In this document: positions 56,800-64,000 of the stretch, one piece after another
How the letters are laid out: the number at the start of each line of letters is the position of its first letter
Numbering within the stretch: position 1 is the stretch's first letter
Assembly: GCF_025999835.1 (NCBI RefSeq)
Contig: NZ_AP025628.1
Span: forward strand, 2,790,001 to 2,854,000
Reading direction: 5' to 3'
DNA from: Caldinitratiruptor microaerophilus
GTDB lineage: Bacteria > Bacillota > Sulfobacillia > Symbiobacteriales > ZC4RG38
Length of the DNA stretch: 64,000 nt
Notes under the pieces: generated by a model
Database searches by the model: none
The model's input: the letters and a program-made list of their open reading frames with translations, nothing else
What the model was told of the DNA's origin: nothing
Position numbers and translations under genes: made by a program

Positions 56800-58035
56800 C
56801 TACGTGTTCTTCTGTCCCATCCTTTGCCGCAGGACCTCCACCGCCTTCTCGACCTGCGGGTCCCGCCCGCCGTCGCGGGCGATGGCCTGACCTTCCGGCA
56901 TCGGCACGAGCACGTCGGGCTCGATGCCCCGGCCGTGGATCATGTGGCCGCCCGCGGTCAGGTAGCGCGCGGTGGTGAGCTTGAGGGCGGCGCCGCCCTG
57001 CAGGTCGATGAAGGACTGGACCGACCCCTTGCCGAACGTCCGCGTCCCCACCAGGGTGCCGGCGGACCGGTCCTTGATGGCTCCGGCCACGATCTCGGAG
57101 GCCGATGCGCTCCCCCCGTCCACCAGCACGGCCAGCGGGAGGCCCAGCGGCGACCCCTTCGCGTACAGCGTCTCCTTTCGCCCGTCGCGCGAAACCACGT
57201 AGGCGACCGGCCCCCGGGGGACAAAGAGGGAGGCCACGTCCACCGCCTCGCCCAGGAGGCCGCCCGGGTTCTGGCGCAGGTCGAGGACCAGGGCCCGCAT
57301 GCCCTGCCGGCGGAGTTCGCCCAGCTTCTCGGCCACCCGGCCGGCGATCCCGGTGTTGAACTCCTCGATCCGGATGTAACCGACCCCGGGCGCCCAGGAC
57401 AGCATGGTGCCCTCCATCTGGGGCACCTCGATGCGCGCGCGCTCGACGTCGACGTCGAACTGCTCCCGGTACGGCCAGCGGGAGATCGTGAGCCGCACGC
57501 GGGTGCCGGCAGGGCCGCGGATGAGGTTGACCACCTCGTCGATGCTCATCCGGGTCACGTCGCGGCCGTCGACGGCCATGATGCGGTCGCCGGTGCGCAG
57601 GCCGGCCTTCTCGCCCGGCGTGCCCCGCAGGGGCCGGACCACGGTGATGTAGTCGTCCTTCAATTCGACCTGGATGCCGATCCCGGCGAAGCTGCCCTCG
57701 AAGTGCCGCAGGTAGCTGCGGTACTCCTCGGGCGTCAGGTAGAGCGAGTAGCGGTCGCCGGTCGCCTCGACCAGGCCCCGCAGGGCGCCGGTGAGCAGGT
57801 CCTTCTCCGGCACGGGGTCGACGTAGTTCTCCAGGACCTTCCGCCGCGCTTCCTCGAGGACCCGCCACTCCGCCGCCAGACCCTGGGCGGCTGCCCCGGG
57901 TCCGGAGAGGGAGACGCCCAGCCGCGCCAGGAGGGGCCCGGCGACGAACCGGGCCTGCCCGGCCGCAAAACCCGCGGTACCGGCGAAAACGGCGATCAGC
58001 AGCGCACCGACGAGTGCCCTGCGCCGCTCCAGCAA
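56800..58035 (-). CDS. S41-family C-terminal processing protease (CtpA/CtpB type)
   Basis: The 411-residue protein has an N-terminal anchor (about 8-28), a PDZ domain (ITVVRPLRGTPGEKAGLRTGDRIMAVDG) and the S41 catalytic core: the nucleophile Ser in DGGSASASEIVAG and the Lys in TRTFGKGSVQ. Synteny with ftsX, ftsE and minJ suggests the sporulation CtpB type, which cleaves SpoIVFA to trigger pro-sigma-K processing in Bacillus. A TTG start is used; AGAGGGTGA lies upstream. It follows the peptidase M23 gene on the same strand, separated by 165 bp. Confidence 0.9.
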   Translation of the reverse strand: MLERRRALVGALLIAVFAGTAGFAAGQARFVAGPLLARLGVSLSGPGAAAQGLAAEWRVLEEARRKVLENYVDPVPEKDLLTGALRGLVEATGDRYSLYLTPEEYRSYLRHFEGSFAGIGIQVELKDDYITVVRPLRGTPGEKAGLRTGDRIMAVDGRDVTRMSIDEVVNLIRGPAGTRVRLTISRWPYREQFDVDVERARIEVPQMEGTMLSWAPGVGYIRIEEFNTGIAGRVAEKLGELRRQGMRALVLDLRQNPGGLLGEAVDVASLFVPRGPVAYVVSRDGRKETLYAKGSPLGLPLAVLVDGGSASASEIVAGAIKDRSAGTLVGTRTFGKGSVQSFIDLQGGAALKLTTARYLTAGGHMIHGRGIEPDVLVPMPEGQAIARDGGRDPQVEKAVEVLRQRMGQKNT

Positions 58036-58200
58036 ATCCCTTCACCCTCTCGCCACGCCCGCGTGGCGACGGCTCGTAATGTCCCAGAAATGTATGCCGG
58101 CACTCAACACTATACCACGAGCCGGCCCGCGTGTCCGGCGAGGGGGGACCGCGCGGCCGGCCCGGGGAGACGCCCGAACGTCCGGGTGCGCGAAGGCCGG

Positions 58201-59364
58201 CTACCTCGGCAGGTACGGGAGCGGGTCGACGGCCTTGCCGTTCGCCCAGATCTCGAGGTGCACGTGCGGGCCCGTCGAGTACCCGCTGCTACCGGCGTAG
58301 GCGATGACCTGGCCCGCCTTCACCTCGTCACCGGCGCTGACCGCCAGCCGGGAGTTGTGACCGTACAGGGTCGCGTAGGTGACCCCGCCCACCGTCCCGT
58401 GCAGGATGATCACCGTGTTCCCGTAACCGCCCCGCCAGCCTGCCGAGACCACCCGGCCGGACTCAGCCGCCCGCACCGGCTGCCCGTAGCTTGCCGCAAG
58501 ATCGATGCCCCAGTGCATCCGCCGCTGCTGGGCGATGGGGTGCCACCGCTCGCCGAAGGGGCTCGTGACCCGCACCGGCGAGACCGGCCACTGGAAGACG
58601 ATCTGCCCCCGGGCCCGGGCCAGCTGGCGGCTCCACTCGGCGATCTGCTTGGCGATCAGGGCGTTCTGGCGGTCGATCTCGTCAAGCTCGGCCCGCACCC
58701 TCGCTCGCGCCGCCTCCAGGTCGGCCTTGTACTGGTTCGCCTTGACCTCCTGGATGCGGGCTTCCTCCCGCCGGCGGGCGGCCTGGTCCCGCAGCGCGGC
58801 CACCCGGTTGCGCCGGGTTTCCATCGCCTGGCGCCGGGCGGCGGCTTCGGCCTGCATCTGGCGGACGTCGGCGACCAGACGGCTGTCCTGCTCGGCCATG
58901 AGCTGCAGGAACTCGAAGCGGCTGAGGAAGTCGGAGAAGCTCGTGGCCCCGAAGAGGACCTCCAGGTACTCCACCTGGCCGTCCACGTATGCCACCCGGA
59001 CCCGCTTGCCAAGGGCCTCCTGCTTCTTCGCCAGTTCGGCCGTGACGCGCTCGAGCTCGGCCTCGGCGGCGGCAAGGTCGGCCTCGGCGGCCTCGAGCTC
59101 CCGGCTCAGCCGGGCGACCTCGGCCTGAGTGGCCCGGAGCTCGTCGAGGGCGCGCCGGTACGCCAGGGTCGCGTCCTGCACCTTGCGGTCCAGCTCGTTC
59201 AGCCGGGCCCTGGCGGCACGCCGCTCCGCCTCGAGCTGCGCCTGCTGCTCCCGGGCCTGGCGGATCTGGTCCTCCAGCGAATCGGCCCGGACCGTGGCAG
59301 GCAGCGCGAGGGCAGCGGCGGTCAGGATCAGGGCAACGGCGCGGCGAAGGGGCGCGGCTCGCAA
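58201..59364 (-). CDS. Murein hydrolase activator, EnvC-like M23 peptidase
   Basis: The 387-residue protein has a signal peptide (LRRAVALILTAAALALPATVRA), about 200 residues of coiled coil rich in Glu, Ala, Arg and Leu, and a C-terminal M23 LytM domain: RMHWGIDLAASYG, GNTVIILHGTVGGVTYATLYGHNS and GPHVHLEIW. The H-X-H of HVHLE and the Asp in GIDLA are present, so it may be an active endopeptidase. The start is uncertain: TTG at 59364 has GGAGG 11 nt upstream, while GTG at 59376 abuts it. In E. coli and other bacteria FtsEX controls EnvC-type proteins, and this gene follows ftsX. Confidence 0.9.
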   Translation of the reverse strand: MRAAPLRRAVALILTAAALALPATVRADSLEDQIRQAREQQAQLEAERRAARARLNELDRKVQDATLAYRRALDELRATQAEVARLSRELEAAEADLAAAEAELERVTAELAKKQEALGKRVRVAYVDGQVEYLEVLFGATSFSDFLSRFEFLQLMAEQDSRLVADVRQMQAEAAARRQAMETRRNRVAALRDQAARRREEARIQEVKANQYKADLEAARARVRAELDEIDRQNALIAKQIAEWSRQLARARGQIVFQWPVSPVRVTSPFGERWHPIAQQRRMHWGIDLAASYGQPVRAAESGRVVSAGWRGGYGNTVIILHGTVGGVTYATLYGHNSRLAVSAGDEVKAGQVIAYAGSSGYSTGPHVHLEIWANGKAVDPLPYLPR

Positions 59365-59408
59365 GGCGCGGGACACCTCCGTGCGTCCGGGCCCGGGGCC
59401 CGGGATGT

Positions 59409-60287
59409 CTACACCTTCAGGAAGCGGCGCAGGCTCAGGAAGCTCCCGGCAGCCCCCAGGAGGGCACCGAGGGCGAGAAGCCCCAGGGACAGGTCGAGGG
59501 CGATGGCGCCGGGGGGTACGACCGGCAGGAAGGGCATGTTCACGTAAAGGGTGCGCACCACGTAGTCGTAGCCGAAGTAGGTGACGAGCACCGCCACCCC
59601 CGCGCCGAGCGTCCCGAGGAGGATCCCCTCCAGGACGAAGGGGCGCCGGATGAACCAGTCGGTGGCGCCGACGAGCTTCATGATGGCGATCTCGCGCCGA
59701 CGGGCGAAGACCGCCAGGCGGATGGTGTTGGAGAGGATCAGCACCGTGGCGAAAGCGAGGAGGACCACCAGCGCGATCCCCGCCGCCCGGACCATCCGGG
59801 TGACGGCCAGGACCTTCTCCACGACCCCCTGCCCGTAGCGGACGCGCCACACGCCGGGCAACTGGGCGGCCGCCTCGCCCACGGAGGCGATGGCGTCGGC
59901 GCGCTCGAGGCGCAGATCGACGGCGTCCGGCAGCGGGTTCGCCTCCAGCGCCTGGACGACGTTGGGGCCGAGGCGCTGGCGCATCAGCTCGAGGCCCTGC
60001 TCCTTCGGCACGTAGGTGGCGGACTCCACCCCGGGCAGGCGGCGCAGGCGCTCGACCAGCGCCGCCTTCTCCCCCTCGGTCAGGTCGGTGTCGAGGTACA
60101 CCTTGATCTGAAGCTGCGACTCCACGCTGCCGGCCATTAAGCTGACGTTCACGGCCAGCAGGACCACCACGGCCAGCACGAGCAGGGAGATCGCCACCGT
60201 GGAGATCGACGCCAGGCTCATGAGGCCGCTGCGCCCGAGGCTGGCGACCGCCTGGCGGAGGGACCAGGCCCACGGGCTAAATGGCAT
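59409..60287 (-). CDS. ftsX: Cell-division ABC transporter permease FtsX
   Basis: The 292-residue permease has TM1 at about 20-45, a large extracytoplasmic loop (45-165; VYLDTDLTEGEKAALVERLRR), and three C-terminal helices with LSNTIRLAVFARRREIAIMKLVGATDWFIR, an FtsX signature. The ATG lies inside the end of ftsE (11-nt overlap). FtsX couples FtsE ATP hydrolysis to extracellular peptidoglycan hydrolases. Confidence 0.95.
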   Translation of the reverse strand: MPFSPWAWSLRQAVASLGRSGLMSLASISTVAISLLVLAVVVLLAVNVSLMAGSVESQLQIKVYLDTDLTEGEKAALVERLRRLPGVESATYVPKEQGLELMRQRLGPNVVQALEANPLPDAVDLRLERADAIASVGEAAAQLPGVWRVRYGQGVVEKVLAVTRMVRAAGIALVVLLAFATVLILSNTIRLAVFARRREIAIMKLVGATDWFIRRPFVLEGILLGTLGAGVAVLVTYFGYDYVVRTLYVNMPFLPVVPPGAIALDLSLGLLALGALLGAAGSFLSLRRFLKV

Positions 60288-60966
60288 AGCCGTAAGATCC
60301 CTTCTGGTCGTCGCGGACCAGGACACCGTCCTCAAGCGCCACCACCCTTCGCTGCAGGGCGTCCACGATCTCCCGGGCGTGGGTCGCCACGATCACGGTG
60401 GTACCCATGCGGTTGATCTCGAGGAGGAGCTTCATGATCTGCCACGAGTTGTCGGGGTCGAGGTTGCCCGTCGGCTCGTCGGCCAGCACGAGGCTGGGGC
60501 TACGGACGATCGCCCGGGCGACCGCGACCCGCTGCTGCTCGCCGCCGGACAGCTCCTGGGCGCGCTGGTGCGCCTTGTCGAGGAGCCCGACGAGCTCGAG
60601 CGCGGCCGGCACCCGGCGCTGGATCTCCCGGTAGGAGGCCTCCGTCACCTGGAGCGCGAAGGCCACGTTCTCGTACACCGTCCGCTCCGGCAGGAGCTTG
60701 AAATCCTGAAAGATCACCCCGATGTTCCGGCGCAGGTACGGCACCTGGGAGGGGCGAAGCCGGGTGACGTTGACCCCGCCCACGATCACCTGCCCGCTCG
60801 TCGGCAGTTCTTCCCGGTAGATCAGGCGGGTGAGGGTGGACTTGCCGGCCCCGCTGGGACCGACGATGAAGACGAATTCCCCCCGCTCCACGTTGAGGGT
60901 GATGTCACGCAGTGAAGGGCGGGACTGCCCGGGGTACTGTTTGCTGACGCGGACAAACCGGACCAC
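60277..60966 (-). CDS. ftsE: Cell-division ATP-binding protein FtsE
   Basis: The 229-residue ABC ATPase has Walker A GPSGAGKST, the Q-loop in VIFQDFKLLPERTVYENVAF, the signature LSGGEQQR, Walker B LVLADEPTGNLD and the switch His VATHARE. The DFKLLPERTVYENVAFAL segment is typical of FtsE. It binds FtsX and drives it in cell division or sporulation. The GTG start is followed by RFVRVSKQYPG. It has no identifiable strong promoter in the 216 bp upstream, where DUF1657 is the next gene. Confidence 0.96.
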   Translation of the reverse strand: MVRFVRVSKQYPGQSRPSLRDITLNVERGEFVFIVGPSGAGKSTLTRLIYREELPTSGQVIVGGVNVTRLRPSQVPYLRRNIGVIFQDFKLLPERTVYENVAFALQVTEASYREIQRRVPAALELVGLLDKAHQRAQELSGGEQQRVAVARAIVRSPSLVLADEPTGNLDPDNSWQIMKLLLEINRMGTTVIVATHAREIVDALQRRVVALEDGVLVRDDQKGSYGYAI

Positions 60967-61112
60967 GGGTTTCCCACTCCCGGATGTGGTTGGTGTTGAA
61001 GGGTTCCACGTGGAAAAGATACATTATCCGTCAACATTTACCTGGGTGATCTTCGACAAGCAAACCTTCGCTTCCTGCTACGGGTTTGCAGTCGAATTCT
61101 GGTTCGCACCAA

Positions 61113-61148
61113 GGCCAGAGGCCGGGGCACGTACCCCGGCCTCTGGCC
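61113..61148 (-). terminator. Strong 15-bp hairpin downstream of the DUF1657 gene
   Basis: GGCCAGAGGCCGGGG (61113-61127) pairs exactly with 61134-61148 around a 6-base loop, 34 bp past the DUF1657 stop on the minus strand. It separates that gene from ftsE. Confidence 0.65.
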
Positions 61149-61182
61149 TCGTGCTGCGGCGGCAGATCCCGGCGCCCGCACC

Positions 61183-61437
61183 CTAGCCCCGCACCGGAGG
61201 CCGGGCCCCGGCCTGCTGCGCCGCCTGCTGCCTGACCTTGTACTGGGGCTCCTGCGACTCCACGTGGTTCACGCGGCTCCGCAGGCTGCCGATCACGTGC
61301 TGCTCCATCGCCTGGGCCATCTGGTAGAACTGCGTCTTGACCTTCGGGTCCTGCGTGTCGTGCCCGAAGGTCTCCAGCTGGGCCTTCAGGCTCTCCGCCT
61401 GCGACAGGGCCTGGTGCAGCTTGGAACCCACCGTCAC
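61183..61437 (-). CDS. DUF1657 family protein
   Basis: An 84-residue helical protein matching the DUF1657 pattern: MTVGSKLHQALSQAESLKAQ, FGHDTQDPKVKTQFYQMAQ, and the ending NHVESQEPQYKVRQQ. Members are common in spore-forming Firmicutes, often close to spoVA genes, but their function is unknown. No spoVA gene is visible here. The GTG start is the first in frame with the family N-terminus; the ribosome-binding site is weak. A strong hairpin follows. Confidence 0.88.
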   Translation of the reverse strand: MTVGSKLHQALSQAESLKAQLETFGHDTQDPKVKTQFYQMAQAMEQHVIGSLRSRVNHVESQEPQYKVRQQAAQQAGARPPVRG

Positions 61438-61550
61438 GCCCGCTCACCCCCGGCCCGGCGTGTCGCGCAGAACCGGGCCGCCAACTAGTTTGACCGGGCG
61501 GCTGGCCGCGGCCGGGGCGCCGTGGGCGGGAATTCGCGGCGCGCCTGCCG

Positions 61551-62519
61551 CTAGCGCGCCGCCGCCCGAGCGCGCCGCGCGATCGCGGCCCGCGCGGCCT
61601 CCGCGATGTCCTCTGCGGTGAGGCCGTACTTCTTCAGGAGCTCGTCCGGCCTGCCGGACTCGCCGAACACGTCCCGGACGCCGACCCGCTTCACCGGGAC
61701 GGGCGCCTGGTCGGCGACGACCTCGGCCACCGCGCCGCCGAGTCCGCCCAGGACGTTGTGCTCCTCGGCCGTCACGATGGCACCGCACTCCTCGGCGGCC
61801 CGGATCACGGCGCCGACGTCGAGGGGCTTGATGGTCGACATGTTGATGACCCGCGCCCCGATGCCCTCCGCGGCGAGCGCCTCGGCCGCCTCCAGGGCCG
61901 GCGCGACCATCACCCCGCAGGCGATGATCGCCACGTCCCGGCCTTCCCGCAGGGTGGCCGCCCGGCCGATCCGGAACTCGTAGTCCTCGGGGAGCACGAC
62001 CGGGACCGCCGGCCGGCCGAGGCGGACGTAGCACGGACCCGGATGCTCCGCCACGGCGAAGGTGGCGGCGCGGGCTTCCACGGCGTCGGCCGGGACGATC
62101 ACGGTCATGTTCGGGATGGCCCGCATGAGCGCGAGGTCCTCGATCATCTGGTGCGAGGCGCCGTCCTCGCCGAGCGTGATGCCGCCGTGGCTCACGCAGA
62201 TCTTCACGTTGACGGCCGAGTACCCGATCGCGTTGCGCACCTGGTCGTAGGCCCGGCCGGCGCCGAAGATCGCGAAGGTGCTGGCGAACGGGATCTTCCC
62301 CGCCAGCGCCAGCCCGGCGGCGATGCCCATCATGTTCGCCTCGGCGATGCCCACGTTGAAGAAGCGCTCGGGGAAGCGCTCCGCAAACTTGTACGTGTAG
62401 GTGGACTTGGAGAGGTCGGCGTCGAGCACGACCACGTCGGGGTTGCGCTCCCCGAGCTCGACGAGGGCCTCCCCGTACGCCTGCCGGGTGGCGATCTTCT
62501 TCTGGCTCACGACGCTCAC
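61551..62519 (-). CDS. Transketolase, C-terminal subunit
   Basis: The 322-residue second half of a split transketolase has the pyrimidine-binding domain (VLDADLSKSTYTYKF, ERFFNVGIAEANMMGIAAGLALAGKIPFASTFAIF, CVSHGGITLGEDGASHQ) and the C-terminal domain. The GTG at 62519 overlaps the stop of the N-terminal half in GTGA, so the two are coupled. Split transketolases of this type act in the pentose phosphate pathway or, in some gene clusters, in secondary sugar metabolism. The neighbouring glycosyltransferase hints at the latter, but this is not decisive. Confidence 0.92.
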   Translation of the reverse strand: MSVVSQKKIATRQAYGEALVELGERNPDVVVLDADLSKSTYTYKFAERFPERFFNVGIAEANMMGIAAGLALAGKIPFASTFAIFGAGRAYDQVRNAIGYSAVNVKICVSHGGITLGEDGASHQMIEDLALMRAIPNMTVIVPADAVEARAATFAVAEHPGPCYVRLGRPAVPVVLPEDYEFRIGRAATLREGRDVAIIACGVMVAPALEAAEALAAEGIGARVINMSTIKPLDVGAVIRAAEECGAIVTAEEHNVLGGLGGAVAEVVADQAPVPVKRVGVRDVFGESGRPDELLKKYGLTAEDIAEAARAAIARRARAAAR

Positions 62520-63379
62520 CGTGCACGCACCTCCTGCGGGGACGGCGCAGAAGGCGCGTCCTCCCGGTCGATCTCGCCGTACAGGTCCTCGAGTTCCTCC
62601 ACCTTCGGGTACCAGCTGTGGGACTTCACCGTGCCCTCCACGGCGGCGATGCCCCGGCCCTTGCGGGTGCGGGCGACGATGCAGGTCGGCCGCTCCCGGG
62701 TGGCCCGGGCCTCGGCCAGCGCGGCGAAGATCTGGCGGTAGTCGTGCCCGTCGATCTCGACCGCATGCCAGCCGAACGCCCGGAACTTGCCGGCAACGGG
62801 CGCCGGGTCGTTGATCTCGCTCACGGGCCCGTCGATCTGCAGGCCGTTGTAGTCCACGATCGCGCACAGGTTGTCCAGGCGCCGGTTGCCGGCGAACATC
62901 GCCGCCTCCCAGACCTGGCCCTCCTGCAGCTCGCCGTCTCCCAGGAGGGCGTAGACACGGTAGCCCTTGCCGTCGAGCTTCCCGGCCAGCGCCATGCCGA
63001 TCGCCTGGCTCAGGCCCTGACCCAGGGAGCCCGCCGAGATCTCCACCCCGGGCAGCTTGTGCCTCGCCGGGTGGCCCTGCAGCCGGCTGTCGATGCGCCG
63101 GAACGTGTCCAGCTCCTCCGGCGGGAAGTAGCCCCGGCGGGCCAGGAGCGCGTACAGGAGCGGCGATGCGTGCCCCTTGGAGAGGCAGAAGCGGTCCCGG
63201 TCCGGCCAGTCGGGGCGGGACGGGTCGAGCCGCATCTCCCGCCAGTACAGCGCCACCCCGATCTCGACCGCCGACAGCGAGCTGCCCGCATGCCCGGACT
63301 GCGCCCCGGCGACCTGCCGGACGATGTCCTTCCGGATCTGCCGGGCGATCGCCCTCAGTTCCCTGTAGTCTTCCTCCAT
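62516..63379 (-). CDS. Transketolase, N-terminal subunit
   Basis: The 287-residue TPP-binding half has the thiamine diphosphate motif GDGELQEGQVWEAAMFAGNRRLDN, preceded by GHAGSSLSAVEIGVALY and SKGHASPLLYALL and followed by AIVDYNGLQIDG. It acts as a dimer or heterotetramer with the C-terminal subunit encoded 4 nt on. Its ATG is 25 bp inside the end of the upstream glycosyltransferase gene, so all three appear to be one operon. Confidence 0.93.
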   Translation of the reverse strand: MEEDYRELRAIARQIRKDIVRQVAGAQSGHAGSSLSAVEIGVALYWREMRLDPSRPDWPDRDRFCLSKGHASPLLYALLARRGYFPPEELDTFRRIDSRLQGHPARHKLPGVEISAGSLGQGLSQAIGMALAGKLDGKGYRVYALLGDGELQEGQVWEAAMFAGNRRLDNLCAIVDYNGLQIDGPVSEINDPAPVAGKFRAFGWHAVEIDGHDYRQIFAALAEARATRERPTCIVARTRKGRGIAAVEGTVKSHSWYPKVEELEDLYGEIDREDAPSAPSPQEVRAR

Positions 63380-64000
63380 GGCGGTTCCTCCTGCTGGGCT
63401 GCGTCACCGCCCCCGCCTCCGGGGCCCAGGCCGAGCCGCTCGGCCAGGACCCGAAGCGCGAACCCGATGAGAGGCGGCAAGGAACGGCGATAGCGGCCGA
63501 AGCGGACGATGCGGTAGACCCACTCGAGGTTCAGGCGGATCATCCAGTCGGGGGCACGCCGGGCCTTCCCGGCCCAGAGGTCAATGCCGCCGCCGATGCC
63601 CATCGCCAGCGGCACCGCCAGCTCCGTCAGGTGGCGGGCGAGCCACTTCTCCTGAAGCGGCGCCCCCATGCCCGTCAGGAGCACGTGCGGCCTGGCGGCG
63701 CGGATCGCCGCCACGACTTCCCGGTCCGCCTGCGGTTCGAAGTGGGCCCAGTACCCATCGCGCCGGCCGCAGACCGTGATGTTCGGGTACCGCGCCTGGA
63801 GCCGCCGGGCTGCCTCCGCGACCGTGTCCGGCGTGGAGCCCAGGAGGAACACCCGCGTGCCGGGCGGCGCGCCGGCCAGCACGCCGGCCGCCAGATCCAC
63901 GCCCGCCACCCGCTCCGGCACGGGCCTCCCGAGGAGGCGGGCGGCCAGCACCACGCCGGCGCCGTCCGGGACCACGAGGTCGGCCTGGCGCAGGACCTGC
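63355..64000 (-). CDS. WecG/TagA/CpsF-family glycosyltransferase (partial)
   Basis: The gene enters from the right edge; its stop is at 63355 and about 215 residues are visible. Family motifs are seen: QVLRQADLVVPDGAGVV, RVFLLGSTPDTVAEAA, RYPNITVCGRRDGYW, LLTGMGAPLQEKWL, MGIGGGIDLWAGKARRAPDWM and LEWVYRIVRFGRYRRS. GT26 enzymes such as TagA transfer ManNAc to GlcNAc on undecaprenyl phosphate in teichoic-acid or related polymer synthesis. The 3' end overlaps the transketolase start by 25 bp. Confidence 0.93.
   Translation of the reverse strand, partial: QVLRQADLVVPDGAGVVLAARLLGRPVPERVAGVDLAAGVLAGAPPGTRVFLLGSTPDTVAEAARRLQARYPNITVCGRRDGYWAHFEPQADREVVAAIRAARPHVLLTGMGAPLQEKWLARHLTELAVPLAMGIGGGIDLWAGKARRAPDWMIRLNLEWVYRIVRFGRYRRSLPPLIGFALRVLAERLGLGPGGGGGDAAQQEEPPWRKTTGN

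Overview
The window is about 64 kb of very GC-rich chromosomal DNA from an endospore-forming Firmicute, most likely a thermophile of the Symbiobacteria/Thermaerobacter type. The call rests on the gene set: glmS ribozyme, T-box riboswitch, WhiA-YvcK-RapZ, CdaA-CdaR-GlmM, Rex, a GerMN-domain protein, a DUF1657 protein, a Cys-rich coat-like protein, PcrB and a minJ-ctpB-ftsXE type cluster, all at roughly 70% GC. No rRNA, tRNA or CRISPR array was seen.

Layout. 0-6 kb: end of an unknown gene, an unknown membrane protein, glmS with its ribozyme, and argS. 6-14 kb: a VapBC-like toxin-antitoxin pair, a membrane GGDEF-EAL protein, and a five-gene operon (acidic secreted protein, ApbE, ferric-reductase-like heme protein, response regulator, histidine kinase). 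13.6-25 kb: envelope and central regulation (GerMN, glmM-cdaR-cdaA, rex, polyprenyl synthase, whiA-yvcK-rapZ-PHP phosphoesterase and cupin phosphoglucose isomerase). 25-33.4 kb: CPBP protease, radical SAM/SPASM protein, thioredoxin-membrane fusion, polysaccharide deacetylase, uvrC and an MFS transporter. 33.5-35.1 kb: a complete ISLre2-type insertion sequence with 9-bp target duplications, sitting just upstream of an isoleucine-type T-box and cimA. 37-47 kb: ferredoxin, uvrA, an accessory patch (DUF2935 remnant, palindromic repeats, AAA ATPase, frameshifted TnpB-like gene, RRXRR/HNH protein), then uvrB and pcrB. 47.8-50.4 kb: small and low-complexity proteins including a Cys-rich coat-like protein. 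50.5-55.3 kb: an apparent FNR-controlled operon with heme O synthase, a SUMF1-like lipoprotein, a divergent 12-TM multi-His protein and a small membrane protein. 55.5-61.4 kb: MinJ-like, CtpB-like, EnvC-like M23, FtsX, FtsE and DUF1657. 61.5-64 kb: split transketolase and a TagA/WecG glycosyltransferase running off the end.

Points that stand out. (1) Four genes (response regulator, histidine kinase, uvrA, HNH protein) seem to start with CTG, each behind a Shine-Dalgarno sequence. (2) The 54.4-50.5 kb operon has a textbook class II FNR/DNR-type promoter (TTGAC-N4-GTCAA centred 41.5 bp before the predicted start), and its 12-TM protein carries histidines in the helices where heme-copper oxidases carry their metal ligands. 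(3) A small RRXRR-HNH protein resembling IshB lies next to a frameshifted TnpB-like gene. (4) Related palindromes with GTGCAGAA and ACCGC recur in two distant intergenic regions.
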